52,797 nucleotides of DNA from Deltaproteobacteria bacterium. GTDB taxonomy: Bacteria; Desulfobacterota; Desulfuromonadia; Desulfuromonadales; Geopsychrobacteraceae. Position 1 is the first letter of the stretch. Each line of letters starts with the position of its first letter. Under the pieces are notes generated by a model that searched no databases, was not told the origin of the DNA, and saw only the letters and a program-made list of their open reading frames with translations. The translations under genes and the position numbers were made by a program. Positions 1-8,501 of this stretch are shown here, in pieces. The stretch covers positions 1-52,797 of the forward strand of contig JAJRQB010000031.1 of assembly GCA_024280485.1 (NCBI GenBank), given 5' to 3'.

Positions 1-23
1 GAAACATCAGGAGGAACAACAGC

Positions 24-299
24 ATGGCAGTGAAAATCAGGCTCGCACGTGGCGGCGCAAAGAAGAAACCTTTCTATCAGGTCGTTGTGGCCGATGCGCG
101 CTCTCCCCGGGATGGCCGTTTCATTGAAGCACTAGGTCAGTATGACCCTAGCCAAGAGCAACCGCTGCTCAATCTTAAAGAAGATCGTGCTCTTGCCTGG
201 TTGGGTGAGGGCGCTCAACCAACTGACACTGTTCGTCGTCTGTTGCGTGATGCCGGTGTCTGGGCCAAGTTCAAAGGCGGAGAGTCTACACCAGCCTGA
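24..299 (+). CDS. rpsP: 30S ribosomal protein S16
   Basis: Component of the 30S subunit that binds 16S rRNA and helps early assembly. The 91-residue protein opens with the S16 signature ([19 protein letters not shown]) and keeps the [22 protein letters not shown] block, at normal family length. The ATG follows a GGAGGA ribosome-binding site at about 10-16. It is the first gene of the classical rpsP-khpA-rimM-trmD-rplS operon; the promoter, and probably ffh, lie outside the window. A GC-rich hairpin (arms 315-320 and 323-328) sits in the gap before khpA. Confidence 0.98.
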   Translation: MAVKIRLARGGAKKKPFYQVVVADARSPRDGRFIEALGQYDPSQEQPLLNLKEDRALAWLGEGAQPTDTVRRLLRDAGVWAKFKGGESTPA

Positions 300-348
300 A
301 TCTGGTCCGAATCCGGGGCCACGGCCCCATCCACCCGGAGGATGACCC

Positions 349-582
349 ATGAAAGATCTGATCGAGTACATCGCCAAATCGTTGGTCGAAAAGCCTGATG
401 AGATCGAAATTACTGAGGAAATCGCTGAGGATGGTTCGATCCTGGTTAAGCTGGCCGCTGCGCAGGAGGATATGGGGCGGATCATCGGCAAGCAGGGTCG
501 TAACGCCAAGGCGATGCGGACTCTCCTCAACGCCAAGGCGACCCGTGAAAGTAAACGGGCTTCGCTGCAGATCATGGAGTGA
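349..582 (+). CDS. khpA: KH-domain RNA-binding protein KhpA
   Basis: Small RNA-binding protein of the KhpA family, formerly annotated as a UPF0109 protein. The 77 residues form a single KH domain with the GxxG loop seen as IIGKQGRNAKAMRTLL, around residues 44-59. Family members bind many RNAs and in Gram-positive bacteria act with KhpB in cell-length control; the role here is inferred. CGGAGGATG precedes the ATG. Its place between rpsP and rimM is conserved in many bacteria, so it is probably co-transcribed with them. Confidence 0.93.
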   Translation: MKDLIEYIAKSLVEKPDEIEITEEIAEDGSILVKLAAAQEDMGRIIGKQGRNAKAMRTLLNAKATRESKRASLQIME

Positions 583-626
583 TACCGGTTGCATCTGATT
601 GTGTGCCGGATCAAGGCTAGCAGTTG

Positions 627-1157
627 ATGGCGATATCGGAAGACTTCCTGGTAGAATCAGGGCAAATTGTGGGAACCCACGGTTTACGTGGCGATGTCAA
701 GGTACGACCACTGTCGGGTGATCCTGCCCTATTGTTGTCGGCTACTGAGGTGTTTCTGCGTTTGCCTGACGGTCGGCTTAAAAAAACAGAACCTTTGCGC
801 CAGTCATTGCACAAGGGAATTGTTCTTTTCAGGTTTGATGGCTTTGAGTCGTTGACCGCTGTAGAAGGGCTTAAAGGCTGTCGGATTTTGCTTGATCGGA
901 ATCTGCTTCCCGAGTTAGCTCCAGATGAGTTCTACTGGCATCAGATTGAAGGTGCAAAGGTGATCGATCGCGAGTACGGCGAACTTGGTCATTTGAAATC
1001 GATGTTTACCACTGCCGCTCATGATACATGGGTTGTTGAGGGCCTGGCTGGTGAAGTTATGATTCCAGTGGTTGCTGAGTTCATTGTCTCCATCAGCGCT
1101 GAGCAAAAATTGATTGAGGTCGATTTACCTACTGGGCTGATCGGTATCTATAAGTGA
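627..1157 (+). CDS. rimM: 16S rRNA processing protein RimM
   Basis: Assembly factor for the 30S head domain that works with S19. The protein has the N-terminal RimM barrel (GQIVGTHGLRGDVKVRPLS near the start) and a C-terminal PRC-barrel (FYWHQIEGAKVIDREYGELGHL, then DTWVVEG and MIPVVAEFI). At 176 residues it is of family length. A TTG lies one codon upstream at 624; the ATG at 627 is preferred, although the ribosome-binding site (AAGG at 613-616) is weak. The stop overlaps the trmD GTG by 4 bp, implying translational coupling. Confidence 0.96.
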   Translation: MAISEDFLVESGQIVGTHGLRGDVKVRPLSGDPALLLSATEVFLRLPDGRLKKTEPLRQSLHKGIVLFRFDGFESLTAVEGLKGCRILLDRNLLPELAPDEFYWHQIEGAKVIDREYGELGHLKSMFTTAAHDTWVVEGLAGEVMIPVVAEFIVSISAEQKLIEVDLPTGLIGIYK

Positions 1158-1888
1158 TCTTTGATGTATTAACTCTTTTTCCGGCGATGTTTGCTGCGCC
1201 AATGGATGAGAGTATCCTGGGCCGTGCTATTCGCAGTCAGTTGATGGATCTGAAAATCCACAATCTGCGTGATTGGGCAGAAGGGAAACATCTTCAAGTC
1301 GACGATTCGCCTTATGGTGGTGGCGACGGAATGGTGATGAAACCAGAGCCTGTTGGCCGCGCTCTAGATACACTTAAGGAGAACGCGCCGAAGAGCCGGG
1401 TCTTGTTGATGACACCTCAGGGTCAGCCTTTTGATCAGGGTCATGCCAAGCGATTGGCGCACGAAGAGGGTTTGATCTTTCTTTGCGGGCGCTATGCTGG
1501 CTTTGATGAACGGATTCGCCAGTCGATGGTTGATGAGGAGTTTTCGATTGGTGACTTCGTTCTGACTGGCGGTGAGCTTCCCGCCATGGTGATGATTGAT
1601 GCGATATCGCGGCACCTGCCGGGTGTGCTAGGTAATACGAGTAGTGCCGAAACCGATTCCTTTGCGGATGGGCTTCTTGAGTTTCCGCAATATACGCGTC
1701 CAGCTAATTATCAGGGGATGAAAGTTCCAGATATGTTGCTATCGGGAGACCATGGCAAAATTGCTTGCTGGAGACGCGAGCAACAATTAGTTCGCACCCT
1801 GCAACGTCGACCTGACTTGTTGGAGACTGCTGAGCTGAGTGAGCAGGATATTGAGGTAATTAAACAACTGCGTAGAAAAGTGCAGTGA
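1154..1888 (+). CDS. trmD: tRNA (guanine-N1)-methyltransferase TrmD
   Basis: Methylates G37 of tRNAs using S-adenosylmethionine, which prevents +1 frameshifting. The 244-residue protein starts MIFDVLTLFPAMF and has the SPOUT-fold knot motifs: DDSPYGGGDGMVMKPEP, LCGRYAGFDERI, FSIGDFVLTGGELPAMVMIDA, and LLEFPQYTRP in the C-terminal part. Translation begins at a GTG that shares GTGA with the rimM stop. It sits in the ribosomal-protein operon, upstream of rplS. Confidence 0.98.
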   Translation: MIFDVLTLFPAMFAAPMDESILGRAIRSQLMDLKIHNLRDWAEGKHLQVDDSPYGGGDGMVMKPEPVGRALDTLKENAPKSRVLLMTPQGQPFDQGHAKRLAHEEGLIFLCGRYAGFDERIRQSMVDEEFSIGDFVLTGGELPAMVMIDAISRHLPGVLGNTSSAETDSFADGLLEFPQYTRPANYQGMKVPDMLLSGDHGKIACWRREQQLVRTLQRRPDLLETAELSEQDIEVIKQLRRKVQ

Positions 1889-1978
1889 ACATAAATGGCG
1901 ACCGAACATGTCGCTCAAAATTATACCAAACGACTGAAAACAGATTTTTAACAAAATAGGTAACAGGGAGGAAGAAGG

Positions 1979-2326
1979 ATGAACATCGTCGATCAACTCG
2001 AATTGGAACAGATGAAGAAGGATATCCCGATCTTTAAGGCTGGTGACACTTTGAAAGTGCATGTAAAAATCACTGAGGGTGACAAGCAACGGATCCAGAT
2101 TTATCAAGGGATGTGTATTAGGCGTCGCAATCGTGGCCTTGGGTCTTCTTACACCGTACGTAAGATCTCTGGTAGTGTTGGTGTTGAGCGGGTGTTCCCA
2201 CTTCACTCACCAAGTGTTGCCCGGATTGAGGTCGTTCGCTACGGTCGTGTGCGTCGCGCCAAGCTTTATTATCTACGCAACCTGCGTGGTAAGGCTGCAC
2301 GTATTCCTGAGAAGCGTATGGTCTGA
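1979..2326 (+). CDS. rplS: 50S ribosomal protein L19
   Basis: Large-subunit protein near the 30S-50S interface. The 115 residues match the family throughout: [22 protein letters not shown], then [32 protein letters not shown] and [20 protein letters not shown] strong purine-rich ribosome-binding site (GGGAGGAAGAAGG) precedes the ATG. The 90-bp gap after trmD contains a small hairpin (arms 1898-1902 and 1910-1914), which might contribute to autoregulation; that is only an inference. An intrinsic terminator follows at 2350-2376. Confidence 0.98.
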   Translation: MNIVDQLELEQMKKDIPIFKAGDTLKVHVKITEGDKQRIQIYQGMCIRRRNRGLGSSYTVRKISGSVGVERVFPLHSPSVARIEVVRYGRVRRAKLYYLRNLRGKAARIPEKRMV

Positions 2327-2349
2327 TATTGTATTATTGATTACCATGA

Positions 2350-2376
2350 GCCCCGGCAATTTGCCGGGGCTTTTTT
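2350..2376 (+). terminator. Rho-independent terminator after rplS
   Basis: Arms GCCCCGGCA (2350-2358) and TGCCGGGGC (2362-2370) form a 9-bp GC-rich stem with a very short loop, followed by six T. It marks the end of the rpsP-rplS transcript; rnhB follows within 20 bp, so some read-through is likely. Confidence 0.93.
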
Positions 2377-2395
2377 GTAGGGAGATTGTGATACC

Positions 2396-3037
2396 GTGGC
2401 CAACCTTGAGCTTTTCACTGAACAGGCCTTTTCGACCTTACACTTTGAAAAACAGGCACAAGAGAAAGGTTTTTCTGCTGTCGTCGGAATTGATGAGGCT
2501 GGCCGCGGTCCGCTCGCCGGCCCTGTGGTTGCGGCAGCCGTCATTTTGCCTGATAGCTTCCAGTTGGAGGGGCTAACCGATTCGAAAAAGTTGAGCGAAA
2601 AGAAACGCGAAGAGCTTTTTCCATTGATTCGACAGCAGGCACGAGCATACGGTATCGGTCTCGCTTCAGCTCAGGAGGTCGATCGATTGAATGTTCTGCA
2701 GGCGACTCTCTTGGCGATGCAGCGTGCTCTGAAAAAATTGCAGGGGGAGCCTGATTACTTGCTGATCGATGGGATTACCCCCTTGCCGGTTGATTTGCCG
2801 CAGCTAACATTAAAAAAAGGCGACAGCCGGTCATTGTCAATTGCAGCGGCTTCGGTTTTGGCCAAGGTTGCACGTGATCGGCTTATGGTGGAGCTTGATC
2901 GACAGTATCCCGGCTACGGCTTCGCTGAACATAAAGGCTATGGGACTTTGGCGCATCGTCGGGCTATCGCTACCAAAGGTCCTGTTTTACCCCACCGATT
3001 AACCTTCGCTGGGGTAAAAGAATTTGTGGAGGGGTAA
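2396..3037 (+). CDS. rnhB: Ribonuclease HII
   Basis: Removes ribonucleotides from RNA/DNA hybrids and misincorporated ribonucleotides from DNA. The 213-residue protein carries the type-2 RNase H signature VVGIDEAGRGPLAGPVVAAAVIL, with catalytic D33 and E34, then LTDSKKLSEKKRE, the DG of LLIDGI and the SLSIAAASVLAKVARDR block. The start is a GTG with AGGGAG about 11 bp upstream. It directly follows the rplS terminator and overlaps yraN by one base, an arrangement common in proteobacteria. Confidence 0.96.
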   Translation: MANLELFTEQAFSTLHFEKQAQEKGFSAVVGIDEAGRGPLAGPVVAAAVILPDSFQLEGLTDSKKLSEKKREELFPLIRQQARAYGIGLASAQEVDRLNVLQATLLAMQRALKKLQGEPDYLLIDGITPLPVDLPQLTLKKGDSRSLSIAAASVLAKVARDRLMVELDRQYPGYGFAEHKGYGTLAHRRAIATKGPVLPHRLTFAGVKEFVEG

Positions 3038-3408
3038 TGAGTCAGGCTAGACTCGATCTTGGTACTTGGGGTGAGGATCAGGCGGTGCTCTACCTGCAGC
3101 GTCAGGGCCTGAAGATCATCGAGCGCAATTTCATGACACCGGTTGGGGAGGTCGACATTATCTCCCGTACGAAAAAAGAGCTGATCTTTGTCGAAGTAAA
3201 GACCCGCCGCAGTAACGCTTATGGCACTCCGGCTGAAGCCGTCGGTTTACGTAAGCAACGCCAGATCATTCGTGCAGCGCAGTGGTATCTGGCAAAGACT
3301 AAAATCTCTCTGCAGCCGCGCTTCGATGTGATCGCGGTCATGCCAGATTGCGATGGACGTGCTCGGATTGAGCATCTGTCCGCTGCCTTTGATCTGTCAG
3401 AGTTTTAA
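3037..3408 (+). CDS. yraN: YraN family (UPF0102) nuclease-fold protein
   Basis: Conserved protein with a predicted Holliday-junction-resolvase-like (PD-(D/E)XK) fold; its cellular role is not established. The 123 residues show LGTWGEDQAVLYLQRQG, GEVDIISRTKKELIFVEVKTRRS (the D and ExK pattern of the nuclease core) and the RKQRQIIRAAQWYL helix. The ATG overlaps the rnhB stop (TAATG) and GGAGGGG lies just upstream, so the two genes are translationally coupled. Confidence 0.92.
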   Translation: MSQARLDLGTWGEDQAVLYLQRQGLKIIERNFMTPVGEVDIISRTKKELIFVEVKTRRSNAYGTPAEAVGLRKQRQIIRAAQWYLAKTKISLQPRFDVIAVMPDCDGRARIEHLSAAFDLSEF

Positions 3409-3439
3409 CGCTTCGATACCGAACCTTTGCTCTTTGGTT

Positions 3440-3466
3440 TATACGATGGCAATTGGCCATCGTATA
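3440..3466. promoter_or_regulatory. Perfect 11-bp inverted repeat upstream of nadE
   Basis: TATACGATGGC (3440-3450) and GCCATCGTATA (3456-3466) are exact reverse complements separated by 5 bp. No T-run follows, so it is not a standard terminator. It lies just upstream of a plausible promoter (TTGTCC at 3474-3479, CATAAT at 3499-3504, a long 19-bp spacer), which suggests an operator for nadE. The cognate regulator is unknown. Confidence 0.5.
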
Positions 3467-3529
3467 CCCTGATTTGTCCAATACATATGAAACTGTGCCA
3501 TAATCCTGAGAAATGATCGGGAGTAGCTG

Positions 3530-5479
3530 ATGTCTTTAAATTTGAAACAACTGGGAATGCTGCGGCTGGCTGTCGTTACACCAGAGCTGCGGGTGGCAGA
3601 TGTTGACTTCAACTTGACCGAGATCAAGTCGACAGCACTAGAAGCAGGTCGACAAGGAGCGGCACTCTGCCTGTATCCTGAGCTCAGTCTTACAGGTTAT
3701 ACCTGCGGAGATCTTTTTTTTCAGACACTCCTTCAGCAACAGGTTACAGAGGCGCTGCTTGATCTTGTTCGTTTTAGTGCAGGGGAGAATACGCCGGTGC
3801 TTGTCGTTGGGGCACCTGTGGAGCAGGGTGGCCGTCTGTTCAACTGTGCGTTCTTTATCGCCGGAGGAGTCCTCTGTGGCGCAGTCCCGAAAACTTTTTT
3901 ACCTAACCGCGGTGAATTTTACGAGCAACGCTGGTTCTCTTCGGCAACCGAACGTAATAGTGACCAGCTATTGCTAGCTGGGGAGCCGATCCCCTTTGGT
4001 GAAGATCTGCTGTTTCAGGACCAATCTTTTACGGAGCTGCGTGTCGGCATAGAGCTGTGTGAAGATCTCTGGGCAGTCGAACCACCCAGTGGGTCCCAAG
4101 CTCTTGCGGGGGCGACTCTGTTACTTAACCTGTCAGCCAGCCCTGAGCTGCTTGGTAAGCGTAACTATCGTAATCAATTAGTCTCTTCACAGTCGGCTCG
4201 TTGTCTGGCCGCCTATGCCTATGCCTCAGCTGGCCCGAATGAGTCGAGTACTGACCTGGTTTTTTCCGGGCATAGCCTGATTGCCGAATATGGTCAGGTT
4301 CTGTCTGAAACCGATCGGTTCTGTTTTGACAGCCAGCTAGCTCTGGCAGATATCGATCTGCAGCGCTTGATAGGTGAGCGACAGCGCAATAGCAGTTTTG
4401 CCAATGCGAGGCCGCAGCGCAGCTATCGGGTCATCAATTTCTCCCTGACATCTTTTGAAGTCGACCATTTACTGCGTTCGGTGAGTCGAACGCCGTTCGT
4501 CCCGACGCTTGAGCTGGAGCGATCCGAGCGCTGCCAAGAGATCTTTGCCTTGCAGACCAGTGGCTTGGCCAAGCGTTTGCGACATACTGGATGTGCTGAT
4601 GTGGTCATTGGCCTCTCCGGCGGTCTCGACTCGACCCTCGCGCTGCTGGTTGCGATTCACGCCTTCGATCGCCTCGGCCTTGCACGCAAAGGGATCCACG
4701 CTCTGACCATGCCCGGATTTGGGACCAGTGCCCGCACCAGATCCAACGCTGAAAAGCTTGCAGAACTGCTTGGGTGTTCGTTGCGTGTTGTGTCGATAGA
4801 CGCTGCTGTGCGTCAGCACTTTGCCGATATCGGTCATGATGAGAAACAGCAGGATATCGTTTACGAGAACTCTCAGGCCCGCGAGCGAACCCAGATTTTG
4901 ATGGATGTCGCTAATCAGGTTGGTGGGCTGGTGATCGGGACCGGAGACCTCTCCGAGTTGGCTCTTGGATGGTGCACCTATAACGGTGATCATATGTCGA
5001 TGTACGCCGTTAACTGTGGGGTGCCTAAAACGCTGGTGCGCTACCTGGTAGACTGGTGTGCTGAGTACGAATTTGAGGGTGAAATTTCCAAGGTGTTAGC
5101 CGATGTTTGTGCGACACCGGTCAGCCCTGAATTGCTCCCTCCAGATGAAAATGGTGATATTGGCCAGATCACCGAAGAGGTGGTCGGCCCCTATCTGCTG
5201 CACGATTTCTATCTCTATAATCTGGTGCGTTTACACTATCCACCCCAAAAGATTTTGCAACTGGCGGCACAGGCTTTTGACGGAGAATACCCTCTCGAAG
5301 AACTCCGCAAGTGGCTCCTGCTCTTTTATCGTCGTTTTTTCAGCCAACAGTTCAAACGTTCTTGTCTGCCTGATGGCCCTAAGGTTGGAACCATTGCTTT
5401 GTCACCGCGAGGAGATTGGCGGATGCCGAGTGATGCCAGCGTTGCACTCTGGATCAAAGAGTTGGAGCAGCAGAATTGA
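3530..5479 (+). CDS. nadE: Glutamine-dependent NAD+ synthase
   Basis: Catalyses the last step of NAD+ synthesis, converting deamido-NAD+ to NAD+ with glutamine and ATP. The 649-residue protein has two domains. The N-terminal nitrilase-type glutaminase has the Glu-Lys-Cys triad visible as E51 (YPELSLTGY), K121 (PKTFLPNRGEF) and C177 (ELCEDLW). The C-terminal NAD synthetase has the P-loop GLSGGLDSTLAL and the block GTGDLSELALGWCTYNGDHMSMYAVN. GGGAG precedes the ATG. A perfect inverted repeat lies 60-90 bp upstream. The stop overlaps the rsmI start. Confidence 0.97.
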   Translation: MSLNLKQLGMLRLAVVTPELRVADVDFNLTEIKSTALEAGRQGAALCLYPELSLTGYTCGDLFFQTLLQQQVTEALLDLVRFSAGENTPVLVVGAPVEQGGRLFNCAFFIAGGVLCGAVPKTFLPNRGEFYEQRWFSSATERNSDQLLLAGEPIPFGEDLLFQDQSFTELRVGIELCEDLWAVEPPSGSQALAGATLLLNLSASPELLGKRNYRNQLVSSQSARCLAAYAYASAGPNESSTDLVFSGHSLIAEYGQVLSETDRFCFDSQLALADIDLQRLIGERQRNSSFANARPQRSYRVINFSLTSFEVDHLLRSVSRTPFVPTLELERSERCQEIFALQTSGLAKRLRHTGCADVVIGLSGGLDSTLALLVAIHAFDRLGLARKGIHALTMPGFGTSARTRSNAEKLAELLGCSLRVVSIDAAVRQHFADIGHDEKQQDIVYENSQARERTQILMDVANQVGGLVIGTGDLSELALGWCTYNGDHMSMYAVNCGVPKTLVRYLVDWCAEYEFEGEISKVLADVCATPVSPELLPPDENGDIGQITEEVVGPYLLHDFYLYNLVRLHYPPQKILQLAAQAFDGEYPLEELRKWLLLFYRRFFSQQFKRSCLPDGPKVGTIALSPRGDWRMPSDASVALWIKELEQQN

Positions 5480-6309
5480 GCGGAACTCTTTACGTGGTCG
5501 CAACCCCGATCGGTAATCTAGAAGATATGAGTTATCGCGCAGTGCGGATTCTCTCTGAGGTTGCGCTGATCGCCGCCGAAGATACCCGTCATAGTCGCCG
5601 CTTGCTCGATCACTATGGTATTAAGTCCCGGCTGATCTCCTGTCATGAACATAATGAACACGCGCGTAGCCCCGAGCTGGTGGCCAGACTGCAAGCTGGT
5701 GATGATGTTGCTTTGATCAGTGACGCAGGGACCCCGGCAATTGCCGACCCCGGTTATCGGCTGGTACGCAGCTGCCGAGAGGCTGGCGTTGAGGTCGTTT
5801 GCGTACCGGGCTGTAACGCAATGATTGCCGGACTGTCGATCAGCGGTCTGCCGACTGACAGTTTTCGATTTGTCGGTTTTCTCCCATCGAAAAGAAGCGC
5901 ACGACAAAAGTTCATCGAAGCGCTCTCTGCTGTTGATTACACTCTGGTCTTTTATGAATCTCCGCACCGCTTGTGTGCCGCGCTCGATGACTTAAGTGAG
6001 ATCTGCAACCCCGAGCGTGAAATCGCTGTTGGGCGTGAACTGACAAAAAAGCATGAAGAACTTTTTCTGGGTTCATTGGCCGGTGCTGTCGAACATTTTT
6101 CACAGAAGACGGTAAAAGGGGAGTTGGTGCTGATGTTGGCGGCCGGGGAGAAGGAACTACCGCAAGAGAGCGTAGAAGAATCTCTGCGGCGCCTACATGC
6201 AGAAGGTGGTCTGAGCTGGAAAGAGATCGTAAAGCGGGTTGCACGCGAGCATGGGCTACCAGGCAGCGATGTCTATAGTTTATCCCTGCCTCTTCGGAAG
6301 AGGGAGTAA
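5476..6309 (+). CDS. rsmI: 16S rRNA (cytidine-2'-O)-methyltransferase RsmI
   Basis: Methylates the 2'-hydroxyl of C1402 in the decoding centre of 16S rRNA. The 277-residue protein is a tetrapyrrole-methylase-fold enzyme: GTLYVVATPIGNLEDMSYRA near the start, IAAEDTRHSRRLLDHY, VALISDAGTPAIADPGYRLVR, and VYESPHR-like FYESPHRL. Translation appears to start at a TTG that shares TTGA with the nadE stop, so coupling is likely. Its 3' end overlaps the convergent histidine kinase gene by 30 bp. Confidence 0.94.
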   Translation: MSGTLYVVATPIGNLEDMSYRAVRILSEVALIAAEDTRHSRRLLDHYGIKSRLISCHEHNEHARSPELVARLQAGDDVALISDAGTPAIADPGYRLVRSCREAGVEVVCVPGCNAMIAGLSISGLPTDSFRFVGFLPSKRSARQKFIEALSAVDYTLVFYESPHRLCAALDDLSEICNPEREIAVGRELTKKHEELFLGSLAGAVEHFSQKTVKGELVLMLAAGEKELPQESVEESLRRLHAEGGLSWKEIVKRVAREHGLPGSDVYSLSLPLRKRE

Positions 6310-7662
6310 TATCTCAACTATGAGTCCGCCAGTGGAACGGTTAAATGCCTTGATGCTGCCACCATGTAAGCGTATCGCCTGCTCCGCAATGGCTAAGCCG
6401 ATGCCTGTACCACCGCTCAGCCGGTCACGAGCGTCAGCAACCCGGTAGAAAGGCTCGAACAGCTTGCTTAATGATTCTTCTGGGACCCCTGGACCCTGAT
6501 CGGAAATCCGGATCAGGATTTTATCTGCCTCAAGTTTTAGATCGACATTTACCAGAGACTCATCTTCGGTATAATGAATTCCATTCCGAATAACATGTTC
6601 CAATGCCCTCGACAGAAGTTCTTCCTGTCCATCAAAACTTAAACTTTCGGGTCCGGTAAAGGTCACCTGTTTGTTGAGGTTCTTTGCCTCGTAGTTAGAA
6701 TCCTGTACCAGCCGAGAAAGCAACCCACAAAGGTCAAGTGCTGCGCGTGATAAATCATTTGAGGCATTTTCCATACGGGTTAGGCTGAGGAGCTGGCCAA
6801 TCATTTCATTCATACGTTCAGCTTCCAGCTCTATTCTGCTGAACGCTTTTTGCTGTGACTCTGCGCTGCTGTTTTGTCGCGCCAGCTCCAGCGCTACTCC
6901 CAGGCGTGCTAAAGGCGAACGTAATTCATGAGAGATATCCCGTAATAAGCGTTTTTGACTGCCAACGAGGTCTTCGATTTTACCAGCCATCTCATCAAAA
7001 TCTTTTGCCAACCCTGCGATTTCATTCTTGCCTGAGATCTGGCCGCCGACACGTGTCGATAGGTCACCTGCCGCAAATTGACGAGTTGCCTGCCTGAGCC
7101 GGCGGATCGGTGAGGTCAATGACCGAGCCAGCCAGAAGCATATCGCCGCGGTTACCAAAAGCAGGATGAGCAGTCGCCAGCCGAGAAATCCGTGAGTCAG
7201 CCCTTTGAGAATATGTTCCCCCGAGGGTTGGCCTGGCAGGCCGAGGGCAACAACATAGTTCTTGCCCTCACGGTTCTTAATCGGGCTGGCAAGCCAGTTA
7301 CGCTGACCCCTCATTGGGTAAACGATTTCGCCGCTGCGTAGCGCCCGTTGACTCATATGCTGCATAGGTCGCGGAACACGATGGTGAGTCAGTGGGCGAC
7401 CATCTTCAGCAAAAAGGATAATGCGAATACCTGTATCGGCCATCAGTTTTTCGGAGAAGATGTCGAGCTCAGGGATTCCCTTCTCTTCAAAGACGTTGAT
7501 GGCGCGATGACCATACTCAGCAATGGCGTGTTTAGCAAAACTCTGGTGGGCCAGCGGTGGAAACTCCTGATCGCGTAGGTAGGTCAGGAACACTCCGGCT
7601 GAGGTCACGATGATGATAGTCAGCAGGAAATAGAGGAAAATTTTGACAAACAGGCTATGCAT
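6280..7662 (-). CDS. CpxA-like sensor histidine kinase
   Basis: Membrane sensor kinase of 460 residues. A first membrane helix spans about 8-28, a periplasmic sensor region 30-160, and a second helix about 161-180. HAMP follows, then the H-box RDISHELRSPLARLGV with phospho-acceptor H245. The ATPase domain shows the N-box (EHVIRNGIHYT), G1 (DQGPGVPEE) and G2 (GGTGIGLAIA). The H-box, the topology and the neighbouring regulator and CpxP-like gene point to a Cpx-type envelope-stress sensor. The ATG overlaps the regulator stop by one base. It need not be a strict CpxA orthologue. Confidence 0.9.
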   Translation of the reverse strand: MHSLFVKIFLYFLLTIIIVTSAGVFLTYLRDQEFPPLAHQSFAKHAIAEYGHRAINVFEEKGIPELDIFSEKLMADTGIRIILFAEDGRPLTHHRVPRPMQHMSQRALRSGEIVYPMRGQRNWLASPIKNREGKNYVVALGLPGQPSGEHILKGLTHGFLGWRLLILLLVTAAICFWLARSLTSPIRRLRQATRQFAAGDLSTRVGGQISGKNEIAGLAKDFDEMAGKIEDLVGSQKRLLRDISHELRSPLARLGVALELARQNSSAESQQKAFSRIELEAERMNEMIGQLLSLTRMENASNDLSRAALDLCGLLSRLVQDSNYEAKNLNKQVTFTGPESLSFDGQEELLSRALEHVIRNGIHYTEDESLVNVDLKLEADKILIRISDQGPGVPEESLSKLFEPFYRVADARDRLSGGTGIGLAIAEQAIRLHGGSIKAFNRSTGGLIVEILLPLPKRQG

Positions 7663-8375
7663 CAGTTGGTACTTTCCGGTTGGGCATAGAGATAACCGAT
7701 GCCGCGGATGGTCTTGATCCGTTCGGTTTTTTCGTATTGATGGCCGAGCTTTTTGCGCAGAGCACTGATATGGACATCAATGCTGCGATCATAGGCTGAT
7801 AAGCGGCGGCCGAGGGCTTTTGCGACCAGCTCTTCGCGACTGATCACCTGACCCGCCTGTCGCAACAGCACTTCAAGCAGGGTAAATTCAACCGAAGTCA
7901 GCTCGATCTGCATGCCGTTTCGTTTAACGCTACGGTTGAGGGTGCTGAGTACAATGTCGCCAACACCTAATTCTTTTGGGAAGTGCCTCGTGCTGGATTG
8001 TGGTGCCGAAGTTTCGGTCCGTCGTTGAATCGCTCGCACCCGTGCAACGAGTTCACGTGGATTAAACGGCTTTGGCAGATAGTCGTCAGCACCCAGTTCC
8101 AGCCCGACAATCCGGTCGATATCGTCGCCGCGAGCAGTCAGCATAATCACCGGTAATTTGCTGGTTTCACGGATCTTGCGCAACACGTCAAATCCGTTCA
8201 TCCCGGGCAACATCACATCGAGTATCACCAGAGCGTATTCCTCTGTCAGTGCCTGCATTGCGCCTTGTTTACCGTGATTAACTGTTCGGACTTCAAAACC
8301 CTCACTGCCCAGATAATCGCTTAGCAGTTCGCAGAGTTCTGTGTCGTCATCTATGATCAGAATTCGATTCAGCAT
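7662..8375 (-). CDS. CpxR-like OmpR-family response regulator
   Basis: Receiver plus winged-helix DNA-binding protein of 237 residues. The receiver shows the acidic pair D9-D10, phospho-acceptor D53 (ILDVMLPG), the T of MLTARG and K of LPKPFNPRE. The C-terminal wHTH has ELTSVEFTLLEVLLRQAG and DVHISALRKKLG. The start at 8375 is chosen because MLNRILIIDDD begins the receiver and GGAG lies 5-8 bp upstream; the frame is open 27 codons further but no family residues lie there. A Cpx box sits on its promoter, implying autoregulation. Confidence 0.93.
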   Translation of the reverse strand: MLNRILIIDDDTELCELLSDYLGSEGFEVRTVNHGKQGAMQALTEEYALVILDVMLPGMNGFDVLRKIRETSKLPVIMLTARGDDIDRIVGLELGADDYLPKPFNPRELVARVRAIQRRTETSAPQSSTRHFPKELGVGDIVLSTLNRSVKRNGMQIELTSVEFTLLEVLLRQAGQVISREELVAKALGRRLSAYDRSIDVHISALRKKLGHQYEKTERIKTIRGIGYLYAQPESTN

Positions 8376-8412
8376 AATTTCTCCAGTTAGTTTTCTTATC
8401 ATAACGAAAACC

Positions 8413-8440
8413 ATTCTAGGGGGGTGTAAAGAAATGTAAA
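8413..8440 (-). promoter_or_regulatory. Promoter of the CpxR-like gene with overlapping Cpx box
   Basis: On the + strand, GTAAA-GAAAT-GTAAA at 8426-8440 is an exact match to the enterobacterial CpxR consensus GTAAA-N5-GTAAA. Read on the - strand, TTTACA (8440-8435) and TAGAAT (8418-8413) form a -35/-10 pair with a 16-bp spacer, so the box covers the -35 element of the regulator's own promoter. The consensus is known from gammaproteobacteria; its use here is inference. Confidence 0.6.
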
Positions 8441-8501
8441 CCCTGGAAAAACGCAAAAGCCCATAAACTCAGGTCTTCCTGGAATCGGACCTTTAAGTCT
8501 C

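Noticed and set aside
132-614. 160-codon - strand frame opposite rpsP and khpA
   Set aside because: It lies entirely antisense to two conserved genes and has no family motif.
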